DNA of 64,000 nt from Gammaproteobacteria bacterium (GTDB lineage Bacteria > Pseudomonadota > Gammaproteobacteria > Pseudomonadales > JAUIET01): positions 46,060 to 110,059 of the forward strand of contig JAUIET010000016.1 in assembly GCA_030429735.1 (NCBI GenBank), written 5' to 3'. Below, in pieces: positions 28,243-38,017 of the stretch. The first letter of the stretch is position 1; each line of letters starts with the position of its first letter. The notes below the pieces were generated by a model, which saw nothing but the letters and a program-made list of their open reading frames with translations, did not search any database and had not been told where the DNA came from. A program made the translations under genes and the position numbers.

Positions 28243-29418
28243 CTAACGCGCTATTTGCTCCAGCGTATAACCCTTGGCCCGCAGTAAATTGATCACGCCC
28301 CGGGGTCCGCCAAGATGGCCAGCACCAACTATAACAAAGTAGTCACCGCCCTCGTTTATCCATTGCGCGATTTTATTACTCATTGCGGCATTACGCTCAT
28401 CGAATAACGCGGCCATAAACGGCGCCAGCTCCGGGTATTGCTCAAGCGGTTCCATCATGTAATCGTACATTTCATCAACGTCGCCCTGCATCCAGTCGAC
28501 AACCAGGTCATTGAGTTGCTGCTGCACAACGCGGCCTTGTAATGCATCCAAGGTATAGCGCAAGCTCGCTTCCTGCACTGGCAGCGGCGTACCACTTAAC
28601 AGGCTCAACTGCTGGTCGAGCGTTTCCAGTTGCAATATGGATTTACCTTGCGCACGAGCTCGTTGGTCAAAGTAGGTGTCAATACCTGATTCAGGGTCGA
28701 AACCGTACAGCAGCATTTCCTGGTTGATCAGGGTTTGTTCAAAGAGCCACGGCTTTAATGTTTCGTAGTTAGCCAGCTTGAGCCCTCGACTGCCAAGCAC
28801 GTCTCGAGCGATGGCCACAGTATCTACCGATAAAATAGAGCTCAACGTTGAGCCGTCAGTGTATATGCCGCGCTGTCGAAACTCCCGCTGCAAGGTGTCT
28901 GGCGGTATTGCCCCGATATTGACCTCCAGCACCAGATTGTCCGATGCGGAAAACGCAGCAGTAATCTTTGGGTGTAGCGGGTAGGCATTTTTTTTCATCA
29001 AATGCACAGACCCATAAATATACACACTGCCTTTTGCCGACAGATGGTGAAACAAACTGAGCTTCGGCGACCCTACCTCTTCCACTGAGCGGCGCCGCAA
29101 ATCTGACGCCGTAGTGATAGCCTCACCATCAACCCGAACCGGCTCGCAGTTGCGCCCCAGTTGGGATTGCTGCCGCTGATTTTCGCATGCACGCATTGCT
29201 GCTGCATATGCCGTCATTGTATTTCGGGTGCTGATTTCTTCATGCTCTATCAAGGCCGCAGCGCCAGCCGTCGGCGGCTGTGCTTCAAGCTGCACTTTTA
29301 CTCGATAAATCTTATTTTCTGCGGGCGTCTGTGCCTGCACAAATAACGGCATCAATAGCAATACTGCAACCGACAAGCAATAGCGTGCGAGCAAGCTACT
29401 CACGCGAAAGACCCGCAA
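28243..29418 (-). CDS. TraB/GumN-family exported protein
   Basis: TraB/GumN (Tiki-like) family: proposed metalloproteases with two GxxH motifs, here YGSVHLMK after the N-terminal third and GAGHLGGPRG near the C-terminus. A signal peptide ends near LFVQAQ. An extra N-terminal portion of about 100 residues before the domain (with IEHEEISTRNT and two Cys) is not part of the core. The start is uncertain: TTG at 29418 or GTG at 29403, both overlapping the end of the Lon-N gene, so translation is coupled. Bacterial substrates of this family are not known. Confidence 0.8.
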   Translation of the reverse strand: MRVFRVSSLLARYCLSVAVLLLMPLFVQAQTPAENKIYRVKVQLEAQPPTAGAAALIEHEEISTRNTMTAYAAAMRACENQRQQSQLGRNCEPVRVDGEAITTASDLRRRSVEEVGSPKLSLFHHLSAKGSVYIYGSVHLMKKNAYPLHPKITAAFSASDNLVLEVNIGAIPPDTLQREFRQRGIYTDGSTLSSILSVDTVAIARDVLGSRGLKLANYETLKPWLFEQTLINQEMLLYGFDPESGIDTYFDQRARAQGKSILQLETLDQQLSLLSGTPLPVQEASLRYTLDALQGRVVQQQLNDLVVDWMQGDVDEMYDYMMEPLEQYPELAPFMAALFDERNAAMSNKIAQWINEGGDYFVIVGAGHLGGPRGVINLLRAKGYTLEQIAR

Positions 29419-30001
29419 TCTGATCCGTAATCAATCGAATCCGGGCCATCACCTGGTGGGCATCATCGCATTCCAGCAAACGGAATTTCTCTTCATTGGC
29501 AATCGGTAACAGCTGCGCCAATGCATAGGCAACACTGTTCACCGATGTGTAGTCAAACGTCATTCCCAATTGTTCGACCGAGGGGTGACGTGCCAGCTGT
29601 TTCAATAACCCCGCTAGCTCGGCATACGATGCCGGTAACGCGGCATCGTCGCTCTCTGCGAGGTATTCCACCTCACCGATCAGCAGCTGATCGTCTTGCG
29701 GCTCACTGGCAAGAACGGTAAATCGCTTGCTGCCCTCTGCGGTAATGCCAATACGACCATACTCCAACCCATGCCAGTCAACAATATGTGCAAGCACACC
29801 CATCGAATACATTGTGGGGGCCACCGTACCGGGGCTCACTACTTCACTGCCGCTCTTGATTGCAACAACACCAAAGCCGCTACTGTCTCTGAGGCAACGC
29901 TTCACCATATCCATGTAGCGCGGCTCAAATATCTGCAGCGCTAGACGGCCACCTGGAAATAACATGGCCCCCAGTGGGAACAAGGGCAACGTCTCGCTCA
30001 T
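29396..30001 (-). CDS. Lon N-terminal (LON_substr_bdg) domain protein
   Basis: A 201-residue protein made only of the substrate-binding domain found at the N-terminus of Lon proteases, with the opening LPLFPLGAMLFPGGRLALQI and FEPRYMDMV. There is no ATPase or protease domain. Such stand-alone proteins are common in Gammaproteobacteria and their role is unclear. Its ATG overlaps the stop of the MMPL exporter gene (ATGA) and its end overlaps the start of the TraB/GumN gene, so it sits in the middle of a tightly packed operon. Confidence 0.88.
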   Translation of the reverse strand: MSETLPLFPLGAMLFPGGRLALQIFEPRYMDMVKRCLRDSSGFGVVAIKSGSEVVSPGTVAPTMYSMGVLAHIVDWHGLEYGRIGITAEGSKRFTVLASEPQDDQLLIGEVEYLAESDDAALPASYAELAGLLKQLARHPSVEQLGMTFDYTSVNSVAYALAQLLPIANEEKFRLLECDDAHQVMARIRLITDQIAGLSRE

Positions 30002-32595
30002 TCTCGCCCCAAAGGCTTCAGCGTGACTAACAGGCGGGGCAACAGCAATAACGCACCCAGCAAAGCCGCTAGCATGGCCGCACCAGTGAGCAAGCCAAAA
30101 TAAATACTTGGCTTAAAGTTCGACAAGGCCAAAATGGCAAAACCAAAAATAATCGTACAAGAGGTGTAGTACATTGCCTTGCCTATACTGCCGTGACAAC
30201 GATACATGGTGGCCAGATAGTTTTGATCAAACGCAAATTCCCGTTTGAAGCGGTGAATATAGTGAATAGTGTTGTCCACACCAATTCCAATACTGATGGC
30301 TGCAATAGTGATTGTCATCATGTCCAGCGGAATACCCACAAGGCCCATACCACCCAGCACAATCGATGCAGCCAGTATGTTCGGGATGATGCCTATGACC
30401 GCCAAGGATAAGGAGCGAAACAGCACAACAAACATCAGCATAATGGCGACAAACACCGCAGCAATCGTCAGAATTTGCGAGCGATACAGACTTTGCAGCA
30501 TGTTGTTATACAACACCAACATACCTGTAATTTCGTACTCATCTTTGCTAAACCCCAGCTCATCTTCAAGATAGTTTGCTACACGTTGTAAGTACTCATT
30601 GCGGCGTAACTCTTTTGATGTTTCCTTGACACGGACAGTGATGCGCGTTTCATTTAATTCATCGATCAGATGGGGTCGTATCATAATATCCTGGATGCTG
30701 TCAGGCAGCGACTGTTGCGCCAGAACCAGCTGGATGTCATCAATGTCTTTACCGACCAATATCTGCATCAGCTTATACAAAGTGGCCAATGACAGAACTT
30801 TGCCCGTTTCCGGCTGCGCTTCTAACCAGTCGTGAAGCCGCTCTACCCTGCTCATGCCCGCCCGATTAAACCATGCCGATGGACCCGCGTTGACGCCATC
30901 CGAGTCATTGCTAAAGTCGTCACCGAAGTCATCTGCAAATTCATCAGAATATGACTGAGCGTCTTCTGCAGATACCTCATCTGCGAAATCATCGGCAAAG
31001 TCATCATCCGAAAACTCATCACTCTCCATCGAAAAGTCGTCAGCAAACTCATCATCTTCATTTGCACCATCGATTTCCAGATCGGGCGCCGTCAGCAGGA
31101 TTTCCATCGGAATGGTGCCGCCCAGTTGCGCATCTACCAATTCCATTCCTTGATAAATTTCTGTCGACTCGTCAAAGAAATCGATAAAGCGGTTTTCAAC
31201 CTCGAGTTTCGAAATGCCAATACCAGCCATTACGGCAAGTGCTGTGGCAATGATCAGAATAAGCGCACCGAATCGTTCGGTGAATGCCGCGAACCGGATC
31301 GTAAAAGCGCCTGTGGTTCCGGAGGGTATGGGGTCCTGACGAGGCAACAATACGAGCAGGCAGGGTAGAATCAAAAACGACAGGATCAATGCGACACTAA
31401 TGCCTATTGTCATCATCCAGCCAAAATCGATAACGGGGCGAATACCGCTGACCACCAATGAAACAAAAGCCACCACTGTGGTCAGCGCCGTGTACAGGCA
31501 CGGGGTAAACATAAAGTGCACTGTTTCCCTGACCAGTTGATGCTGGCTTTTGTATTCGCCAGCGCCATGCAACTCTCTATAACGCACGATCAAATGAACA
31601 TTGATCGACAAGGTGACAATGAGCAGTAAGGCCACGAAATTACTCGAGACAACTGTCATTCGCCAGTCCAGAAACGCAAGAAAGCCCATCATCAATGTGA
31701 CCGTGGAGAGGCACACCAGAACGGGTAATGCCACCCAGCGAAGCCGGCGAAAAATGATCGACAATATGCAGACCATAAACACCACTATGCCGGTACCAAA
31801 CACCAGCAGATCACTCTTCACGAAGCTGATCATATCGGCTGCAATCATTGGTACGCCGCCCAGATGGATCTGCTTGGCAACCCCACGTGCGCGAAACTCG
31901 TCCAACAGAACTCGTACATCATCAATAAACAGGCTCTGCTGCTGATTGAATTGTGCCTGATAATCTCGAAACTCCTGGAATACCTGGTCGAACTCTGCCT
32001 GCTGCTCGGCGCTGGCTTCACCGTCGCGGATAAGCTGCTGCAGTTGTTCACGCTGTTCCAGTAGCTTGATGTAATGAGCATCACGCTTCAGATTCACCTG
32101 TATGGCCGTGGTACTTGCATCACGACTCACCAGCAGATCTTTGTAGACGGGGCTGGTCTTGAATTCCTCCCTGACCAATTCACGATCGACATCATCGCGC
32201 AGTGTGTTCAAGCCGTCGGAAAGCTCGGACAGTTTGATCTTTGGGCTTTGTAACAGTGGCACGTCCAGCAACGATGTCACTGACGACACCCGATCGAACG
32301 CCAACAGGCGTTCGCGCAGTGCACTGATTTCCATCAATACATCATCAGCGTACAGATCACCGCGCGGTTCAACAGTAATGATCAAGAAGTCTTCTGATGA
32401 GTAACGCTTTCCCACTTCCCTGAAGATACGCAGCGACTCATCGCCCTCCAGCACCAGCGAATCTGAGGAAGCATCCAGTTTGAAACCCGGAATATAGGTG
32501 GCCAACATGGCGATCAGCACCGCTAGCAACATCAGCACCGTTTTCGGATGCTTGAGTACCGTACGGTCATACAATGAAAACAGTCGTTCAGACAT
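29998..32595 (-). CDS. RND/MMPL-superfamily exporter with acidic insert
   Basis: Inner-membrane RND-superfamily protein of 865 residues, MMPL/hopanoid-exporter type. There is one N-terminal helix, a periplasmic loop, a five- to six-helix block (about 265-440), a second large loop and a final six-helix block (about 690-860). Two-fold symmetry is clear. The second loop holds an acidic low-complexity stretch (about 505-568) that repeats units such as DEFADDF. A lipid or hydrophobic substrate is likely for the family; nothing fixes it. The start overlaps the end of mpl by eight bases, and the stop overlaps the Lon-N gene (ATGA). Confidence 0.85.
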   Translation of the reverse strand: MSERLFSLYDRTVLKHPKTVLMLLAVLIAMLATYIPGFKLDASSDSLVLEGDESLRIFREVGKRYSSEDFLIITVEPRGDLYADDVLMEISALRERLLAFDRVSSVTSLLDVPLLQSPKIKLSELSDGLNTLRDDVDRELVREEFKTSPVYKDLLVSRDASTTAIQVNLKRDAHYIKLLEQREQLQQLIRDGEASAEQQAEFDQVFQEFRDYQAQFNQQQSLFIDDVRVLLDEFRARGVAKQIHLGGVPMIAADMISFVKSDLLVFGTGIVVFMVCILSIIFRRLRWVALPVLVCLSTVTLMMGFLAFLDWRMTVVSSNFVALLLIVTLSINVHLIVRYRELHGAGEYKSQHQLVRETVHFMFTPCLYTALTTVVAFVSLVVSGIRPVIDFGWMMTIGISVALILSFLILPCLLVLLPRQDPIPSGTTGAFTIRFAAFTERFGALILIIATALAVMAGIGISKLEVENRFIDFFDESTEIYQGMELVDAQLGGTIPMEILLTAPDLEIDGANEDDEFADDFSMESDEFSDDDFADDFADEVSAEDAQSYSDEFADDFGDDFSNDSDGVNAGPSAWFNRAGMSRVERLHDWLEAQPETGKVLSLATLYKLMQILVGKDIDDIQLVLAQQSLPDSIQDIMIRPHLIDELNETRITVRVKETSKELRRNEYLQRVANYLEDELGFSKDEYEITGMLVLYNNMLQSLYRSQILTIAAVFVAIMLMFVVLFRSLSLAVIGIIPNILAASIVLGGMGLVGIPLDMMTITIAAISIGIGVDNTIHYIHRFKREFAFDQNYLATMYRCHGSIGKAMYYTSCTIIFGFAILALSNFKPSIYFGLLTGAAMLAALLGALLLLPRLLVTLKPLGRE

Positions 32596-33949
32596 GTGTG
32601 CGCTTTATCCTTTCCACCAGTTTGGCATGAATGCCGTCGAAGCCACCATTACTCATGATCACGATTTCATCGTTTGCCTGTATTTGCTTGCCGAGCAATT
32701 CAATGATATCGGCTGTACTGGCAAGCAAATCGACACGGTTTGCTACTTTGTCCTGCAAAAAACCAGGGTCCCAATCAAGACCTTCCGGCGTGTACCAAAT
32801 CACCCAATCCGCCTCTACAACGGAACTGTGCAGCGCCTGCGCATGAGAACCCATACGCATTGTGTTTGATCTTGGTTCGATCACCGCAATAATGCGCGCC
32901 CGGGGCTTACTTCTGCGCAGGCCTTCCAGCGTCAATCTAATGGCCGTGGGGTGGTGCGCGAAGTCATCGTATACACAGACACCCTGGCCGTCATAGAGTT
33001 TCTCCATGCGGCGTTTAACGCCCTGAAAGCTCGTTAACGCTTGCACTGACGCAGCCAGGCCTACCCCAACGTGATCAGCCGCGGCAACGGCTGCCAGGGC
33101 ATTGGCGGCGTTATGCTCGCCAGCGTGCTGCCAACGCAGCTGAGCCTGCTCCTCGCTCTGTGTATCCAGCAGCAGCAGTGTGTCACCATCCTGCCGCTGC
33201 CAACGCGCGCGCCCACCCATGTTGCCCATGTAGGCACACTCACTCCAGCAGCCTTTGTCGAGCACCTCATCGAGCGCTTTATGCTGCTCAGGCACCAGTA
33301 TTCGTCCAGATGCAGGCACCGTACGCACAACATGGTGAAACTGGGTTTGTATGGCTGCCAGATCAGCAAAGATGTCAGCGTGGTCGTATTCCAGATTATT
33401 AAGGATGAGTGTTCTTGGCAGGTAATGAACGAACTTGGAGCGCTTATCAAAGAATGCTGAATCGTACTCATCCGCCTCAATAACAAAATACTGGCCAGCC
33501 CCCAGACGTGCTGAAATACCAAAGTCCTGCGCAATGCCGCCAATTAGAAAGCCAGGTTCCAGCCCAGCCTGCTCCAGTATGTGTGCCAGCATACTGGTGG
33601 TGGTGGTTTTCCCATGGGTGCCTGCCACGGCCAGAACCCAACGCCCTTGCAACACGTTGGTGCGCAACCATTCAGGCCCTGAGCAATAAGGCACTGCACT
33701 TTCCAGCAATGCCTCAACAGCAGGGTTTCCCCGTGTCATTGCGTTACCAACAATCACTAAATCAGGTGGCTCGCGCAGGTACTCATCGTCATAGCCGCTG
33801 TGCAAGGCAATGCCCTGCTCCTCCAACTGGGTGCTCATCGGCGGGTACACATTCTGATCAGATCCACTGACAGAATGGCCTAACTCTCGCGCCAAAAGCG
33901 CGAGACTGCCCATAAAGGTTCCACAAATGCCTAGAATATGAAGATGCAT
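32588..33949 (-). CDS. mpl: UDP-N-acetylmuramate:L-alanyl-gamma-D-glutamyl-meso-diaminopimelate ligase
   Basis: Peptidoglycan-recycling ligase that joins the recovered tripeptide to UDP-MurNAc. It is a Mur-ligase-fold protein of 453 residues with the N-terminal MHLHILGICGTFMGSLALLA, SGSDQNVYPPMS, the ATP-loop GTHGKTTTTSM, and the late YDDFAHHPTAI. The opening GICGTFMG and SDxxxYPPMS separate Mpl from MurC. It is the first gene of the reverse-strand run mpl, MMPL, Lon-N, TraB/GumN, phosphatase, joined by short overlaps. Confidence 0.94.
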   Translation of the reverse strand: MHLHILGICGTFMGSLALLARELGHSVSGSDQNVYPPMSTQLEEQGIALHSGYDDEYLREPPDLVIVGNAMTRGNPAVEALLESAVPYCSGPEWLRTNVLQGRWVLAVAGTHGKTTTTSMLAHILEQAGLEPGFLIGGIAQDFGISARLGAGQYFVIEADEYDSAFFDKRSKFVHYLPRTLILNNLEYDHADIFADLAAIQTQFHHVVRTVPASGRILVPEQHKALDEVLDKGCWSECAYMGNMGGRARWQRQDGDTLLLLDTQSEEQAQLRWQHAGEHNAANALAAVAAADHVGVGLAASVQALTSFQGVKRRMEKLYDGQGVCVYDDFAHHPTAIRLTLEGLRRSKPRARIIAVIEPRSNTMRMGSHAQALHSSVVEADWVIWYTPEGLDWDPGFLQDKVANRVDLLASTADIIELLGKQIQANDEIVIMSNGGFDGIHAKLVERIKRTHV

Positions 33950-34057
33950 CAGGCGTATTGATTAGCTACTCTAAAACGTACTATGCAATAGTAGACGCGT
34001 CGATGACTTTACGCGATGCAATATGCCCATTCCCGCACCCCAAACAGGAGCCAGCAC

Positions 34058-35323
34058 GTGCGTCAAAAACGAAATGCTTTCTACGCCCAATCAGGCGGCG
34101 TCACTTCCGTCATCAATGCCAGCGCCTGCGGTGTTATTGAAACAGCCAGGCAACACAAAGACAAAATCGGCAAAGTGTACGCCGGCCACAATGGCATCGT
34201 GGGCGCGCTTCGCGAAGAATTGATTGATACCGGTAAAGAATCGGCTAAGACCATTGCCGCACTGAAGCATACTCCGTCTGGCGCGTTTGGCTCGTGTCGC
34301 TACAAACTGAAAGACCTGGAAAGCAATAAAGCCGAATACAAACGCCTGCTAGAGGTCTTCAAGGCGCATGATATTGGCTATTTCTTTTACAACGGCGGCG
34401 GTGACTCGCAAGACACTGCCCACAAAGTGTCGCAACTGGGCGAACGCATGGGCTACCCCATCACTTGCATTGGCGTGCCCAAAACCGTGGATAACGACCT
34501 GCCCTACACAGACTGCAGCCCTGGTTTTGGCTCGGTTGCCAAGTATGTTGCAGTTTCCACTCTTGAAGCCGGCCGGGATGTGGCGTCCATGTGCGACAGC
34601 TCAACCAAGGTGTTTATTCTGGAAGTTATGGGCCGGCACGCAGGCTGGATAGCCGCAGCAAGTGGCCTGGCCAGCCAGCAGGCTGGTGATCCACCGCATA
34701 TTATCCTGTTTCCGGAAATTGCGTTTAACAAGAAAAAATTCATGAGCCAGATTAAGCGTGATGTAAAACAGCACGGCTATTGTGTGGTTGTGGCGTCGGA
34801 AGGCGCGCAATACAAAGATGGCCGCTTTATCGCCGATGCTGGGCGCAAAGATGCATTTGGTCACACACAACTCGGTGGTGTGGCTCCGGCATTGGCTGGA
34901 ATGGTGACGGATGAGCTAGGCTACAAAAATCATTGGGCAGTTGCGGATTATTTGCAGCGTGCGGCCAGACATATTGCTTCTGCTACTGATGTAGAACAAG
35001 CGTATGCGGTGGGTAAGGCGGCTGTAGAATTTGCGCTGGCAGGCAAAAATGCGGTGATGCCTATTATCAAACGCAAGAACACGAAGCGATACAGTTGGAC
35101 AGTGGATTCGGTACCCTTGAGCAAGGTAGCCAACGTTGAATGGAAAATGCCGCGCGATTACATTTCGAAGAATGGGTACGGCATTACTGAGAAAGGACGT
35201 GAGTATTTGGCACCGTTGATATCGGGTGAAGACTATCCGCCGTTTAAGAATGGGGTGCCGGATTATGCGCGGTTGAAGAAGGTTATGGTGACTAAGAAGT
35301 TGAAGAAAGGGTTTAAGGTTTAA
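34058..35323 (+). CDS. pfp: Pyrophosphate-dependent 6-phosphofructokinase
   Basis: Reversible phosphofructokinase that uses pyrophosphate. GGGDSQDT (Asp at the position that is Gly in ATP enzymes, about residue 116) and PKTVDNDL (Lys, about 142) are marks of PPi-dependence. GRHAGWIAAA and the sugar-site segments are intact. The GTG at 34058 is chosen: AGGAG lies seven bases upstream and the protein then begins close to NAFYAQSGG as in relatives; ATG at 34016 would add 14 residues. 421 residues. The last codons (FKV-stop) are part of the TAAGGTT array. The neighbours hppA and ppa also handle pyrophosphate. Confidence 0.92.
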   Translation: MRQKRNAFYAQSGGVTSVINASACGVIETARQHKDKIGKVYAGHNGIVGALREELIDTGKESAKTIAALKHTPSGAFGSCRYKLKDLESNKAEYKRLLEVFKAHDIGYFFYNGGGDSQDTAHKVSQLGERMGYPITCIGVPKTVDNDLPYTDCSPGFGSVAKYVAVSTLEAGRDVASMCDSSTKVFILEVMGRHAGWIAAASGLASQQAGDPPHIILFPEIAFNKKKFMSQIKRDVKQHGYCVVVASEGAQYKDGRFIADAGRKDAFGHTQLGGVAPALAGMVTDELGYKNHWAVADYLQRAARHIASATDVEQAYAVGKAAVEFALAGKNAVMPIIKRKNTKRYSWTVDSVPLSKVANVEWKMPRDYISKNGYGITEKGREYLAPLISGEDYPPFKNGVPDYARLKKVMVTKKLKKGFKV

Positions 35324-35397
35324 GGTTTAAGGTTTAAGGTTTAAGGTTTAAGGTTTAAGGTTTAAGGTTTAAGGTTTAAGGTTTAAGGTTTAAGGTT
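35314..35397. repeat. Heptamer tandem array (TAAGGTT)12 across the pfp stop
   Basis: Twelve perfect TAAGGTT units, 84 bases. The first unit is inside the last pfp codons; the second unit supplies the TAA stop codon. TAA is placed in all forward frames. The array ends in TGAGATT. It resembles the TGAGGGT array after argF in length, position and sequence (shared form TRAGGKT). Confidence 0.95.
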
Positions 35398-35455
35398 TGA
35401 GATTCTGAGATGGAGGCTCAAAATAAAATACCCCAAACTTCAGAGCTTCGTATAC

Positions 35456-35539
35456 GAGAAGATCACCTTATCACCGCCCTGGACCTTCAAAAAGGTCCCT
35501 CTTTTTGAAGGTCCAGGGCGGTGATAAGGTGATCTTCTC
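35456..35539. repeat. Perfect 39-bp inverted repeat with 6-base loop
   Basis: Left arm 35456-35494 and right arm 35501-35539 are exact reverse complements around GTCCCT. A 10-bp palindrome TCGTATACGA (35448-35457) touches the left arm. It sits between the convergent ends of pfp and hppA, 59 bases after the heptamer array. A stem of this length is well beyond an ordinary terminator. Confidence 0.95.
35481..35506 (+). terminator. Short alternative terminator within the long hairpin
   Basis: GGACCT-TCAAAA-AGGTCC forms a 6-bp stem followed by CTCTTTTTG, the layout of an intrinsic terminator for pfp. It uses bases of the left arm and loop, so it competes with the 39-bp stem. Confidence 0.5.
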
Positions 35540-35635
35540 TACCTTCCTTTTAAATTTCTGCAAAAGAGCTCAGAAACATTGGGATGGTAATGAGTAACAG
35601 TTGAATCTGACTCTCTATCTTACGAAGCACCTGAA

Positions 35636-37660
35636 TCAGAGAATCGGCGCGATCACCAAACTAACAATCGCCATCACATTGATGAGAATGTTCATTGATG
35701 GACCAGACGTGTCCTTGAAGGGGTCACCTACGGTGTCACCAACAACAGCAGCAGCGTGAACATCTGAGCCTTTGCCGCCCAGGTTACCCTGCTCAACATA
35801 CTTCTTCGCGTTGTCCCAGGCACCACCCGCGTTAGCCATCATCAGCGCCATAAGCACACAGCCAAGCAACGCACCCGCCAGCATGCCGCCCAGGGATTCC
35901 GCGCCCAGAACGAAACCAACCAATGGTGGCGTACCAACCGCGATCACGCCAGGCAGAATCATTTTCTTCAGAGCTGAAGTCGTCGCAATATCAATACATT
36001 TATTGTGGTCAGGTTCAGCAGTGCCCTCGCGTAAGCCCGGTATTTCATTGAACTGGCGGCGAATTTCTTCGATCATTGCCATAGCCGCATCGCCCACCGA
36101 GGTCATCGTGATTGCGGCAATCAGAAATGGCAGAATACCCCCAATGAACAGCCCTATAAGAACCATGGGCTCTGACAGTTCCAGGGTAAAGTCAGCGCGC
36201 GTGGCCGACATGGTTTCCACATAGGCTGCAATGATAGCCAGGGCTGCCAGTGCAGCAGCGCCTATAGCGAAACCCTTACCAATGGCCGCCGTTGTATTAC
36301 CGACCGCATCAAGACCGTCAGTAATCTCCCGGGTTTCTTCACCAAGGCCCGCCATTTCCGCAATGCCACCCGCGTTATCCGCTACCGGGCCGTAGGCATC
36401 CAGGGCCATGGTCATGCCTACTGTTGCCAGCATGCCAACAGCCGCAATACCAACGCCGTACAGACCGGCAAACTCAGTAGATACGAAGATGACACCAGCA
36501 ATCATCAATATTGGAACAACAACCGACTCCATGCCCACGGCAAGACCAGTGATCATTACCGTAGCCGAGCCCGTTTTGCCTGACTCTGCAATTCGAACCA
36601 CAGGGCCACCAGCGGTGTAGTACTCAGTAACCAGGCCGATCACCATTCCACCAATGATACCGGCAATGATTGCCCACAGAATATTAAGACTCAGACCCAG
36701 TGTGGTTGTTATCCACCACGCTGCGGCAAACAGCAATACAGCCGAGGCCTGATGCCCCAGTCGCAAGGCTTTCTCGGGCGCACTGGAAGAGCGACTTCGA
36801 ACCAGGAATATACCCACCAGCGAACAAATCAGGCCAACGCCTGCCAGCATTAAGGGCAATGCCATCATGCTTTGCTGACCGCCCGTAGGCGCCAATGCGT
36901 CAAGGCCGTATTCGCCTGTCACCGCAAGCGTTGAAGCGATAGCAATCGTAGCGATCATGGAGCCGCAGTAGGATTCAAAAATATCTGAACCCATACCCGC
37001 GACGTCACCGACATTGTCGCCTACGTTATCAGCAATCACGCCAGGGTTACGCGGATCGTCTTCCGGAATACCTTCTTCAAGTTTACCTACCAGGTCAGCA
37101 CCAACATCGGCGCTCTTGGTGTAGATACCGCCGCCAACCCGCGAGAACAGGGCCACGGTGGATGCGCCCATGCCGAAGCCGTGTATGGCATGCGCGGTGT
37201 GGGGGTCGCCACCGAAATACCAGTACAAGCCACCCAAACCGACCAGACCGAGTGAGGCAACACACAGGCCCATGATTGAACCGCCGTAGAACGCAACCGT
37301 CAGGGCTTCTGCCTGGCCTTTCTCATGCGCAGCAACGGTGGTGCGCGAATTCGCCTTGGTGGCCGCCCACATGCCAATGTAACCCGCCAGCGCCGATGAT
37401 ACTGCACCCACAATGAAGGAGATGGCCGTGTTGACGCCCAATGGCGAAATAAAGATCAATATCAGAAGAACAGAGGCGAACATTGCGAGCATTTTGTACT
37501 CTCGGTGCATAAACACCATGGCGCCCTCATGAATGGCGTCAGCAATTTTCTTAATTTGATCTTCACCTTCGTTGTATTTTGTCATGATCTGGTAGATCAC
37601 AAAGGCCACAACAAGGCCTAAAATGCCGAACAAAGGCGGCAAATACAGTGCGTCGCTCAT
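35636..37660 (-). CDS. hppA: Membrane-bound ion-translocating pyrophosphatase
   Basis: Polytopic (about 15-16 helices) inner-membrane pump that couples PPi hydrolysis to H+ or Na+ export. The PPi-site motifs [30 protein letters not shown] and DNAGGIAEM are intact, as is the late [21 protein letters not shown] has Ala where K+-independent enzymes have Lys, so this is probably a K+-dependent type; H+ versus Na+ specificity is not settled. The ATG at 37660 has GGGAG seven bases upstream, giving 674 residues. It is convergent with pfp and divergent from ppa. Confidence 0.93.
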   Translation of the reverse strand: MSDALYLPPLFGILGLVVAFVIYQIMTKYNEGEDQIKKIADAIHEGAMVFMHREYKMLAMFASVLLILIFISPLGVNTAISFIVGAVSSALAGYIGMWAATKANSRTTVAAHEKGQAEALTVAFYGGSIMGLCVASLGLVGLGGLYWYFGGDPHTAHAIHGFGMGASTVALFSRVGGGIYTKSADVGADLVGKLEEGIPEDDPRNPGVIADNVGDNVGDVAGMGSDIFESYCGSMIATIAIASTLAVTGEYGLDALAPTGGQQSMMALPLMLAGVGLICSLVGIFLVRSRSSSAPEKALRLGHQASAVLLFAAAWWITTTLGLSLNILWAIIAGIIGGMVIGLVTEYYTAGGPVVRIAESGKTGSATVMITGLAVGMESVVVPILMIAGVIFVSTEFAGLYGVGIAAVGMLATVGMTMALDAYGPVADNAGGIAEMAGLGEETREITDGLDAVGNTTAAIGKGFAIGAAALAALAIIAAYVETMSATRADFTLELSEPMVLIGLFIGGILPFLIAAITMTSVGDAAMAMIEEIRRQFNEIPGLREGTAEPDHNKCIDIATTSALKKMILPGVIAVGTPPLVGFVLGAESLGGMLAGALLGCVLMALMMANAGGAWDNAKKYVEQGNLGGKGSDVHAAAVVGDTVGDPFKDTSGPSMNILINVMAIVSLVIAPIL

Positions 37661-38017
37661 GTTTACTCCCGAAGCGTGTTGCTTGTGCAACAATTTATTG
37701 TTTATTACGTAGCTTTTATCACGGGTAGAGCACTAGAAAACTGCTCGGCTCTTTCTCGCAGTGCCTCATAGTAACGAATACAGACCCATGACTACAAGCT
37801 GTATGGTAAACTGCAGCTGCCGTCGACAACCCGCTCAACTGCCCACCTGGCAGTCGAGGTCGAGTTGGCTCCCATGTGCTAGGCTCAGAGGACTTGGTCT
37901 GAAATCACGCCGTCAGTCGTGACCATCAGAGCGCCTCGCACCCGAAAAATAACAATCAATGCGGTAAATCTGTGGCCAGGCGCGCGGTTTAATTTGTTAT
38001 TTGATTTGGAAAACTAA
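37661..38017. other. Divergent intergenic region hppA / ppa
   Basis: About 350 bases with no supported gene. It must hold the promoters for hppA (leftward) and ppa (rightward). I looked for a fluoride riboswitch because these often precede pyrophosphatase genes, and did not find its conserved core. Nothing else can be named. Confidence 0.35.

Noticed and set aside
35314..35397. CRISPR array
   Set aside because: Units are 7 bases with no spacers and no cas genes.
35456..35539. Integron attC site or transposon end
   Set aside because: attC sites have imperfect arms with extrahelical bases and R-box motifs; these arms are perfect, no integrase or transposase is nearby and no target duplication is seen.
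37661..38017. Fluoride riboswitch upstream of ppa
   Set aside because: I looked for the conserved crcB-motif core and pseudoknot strands and could not find them.
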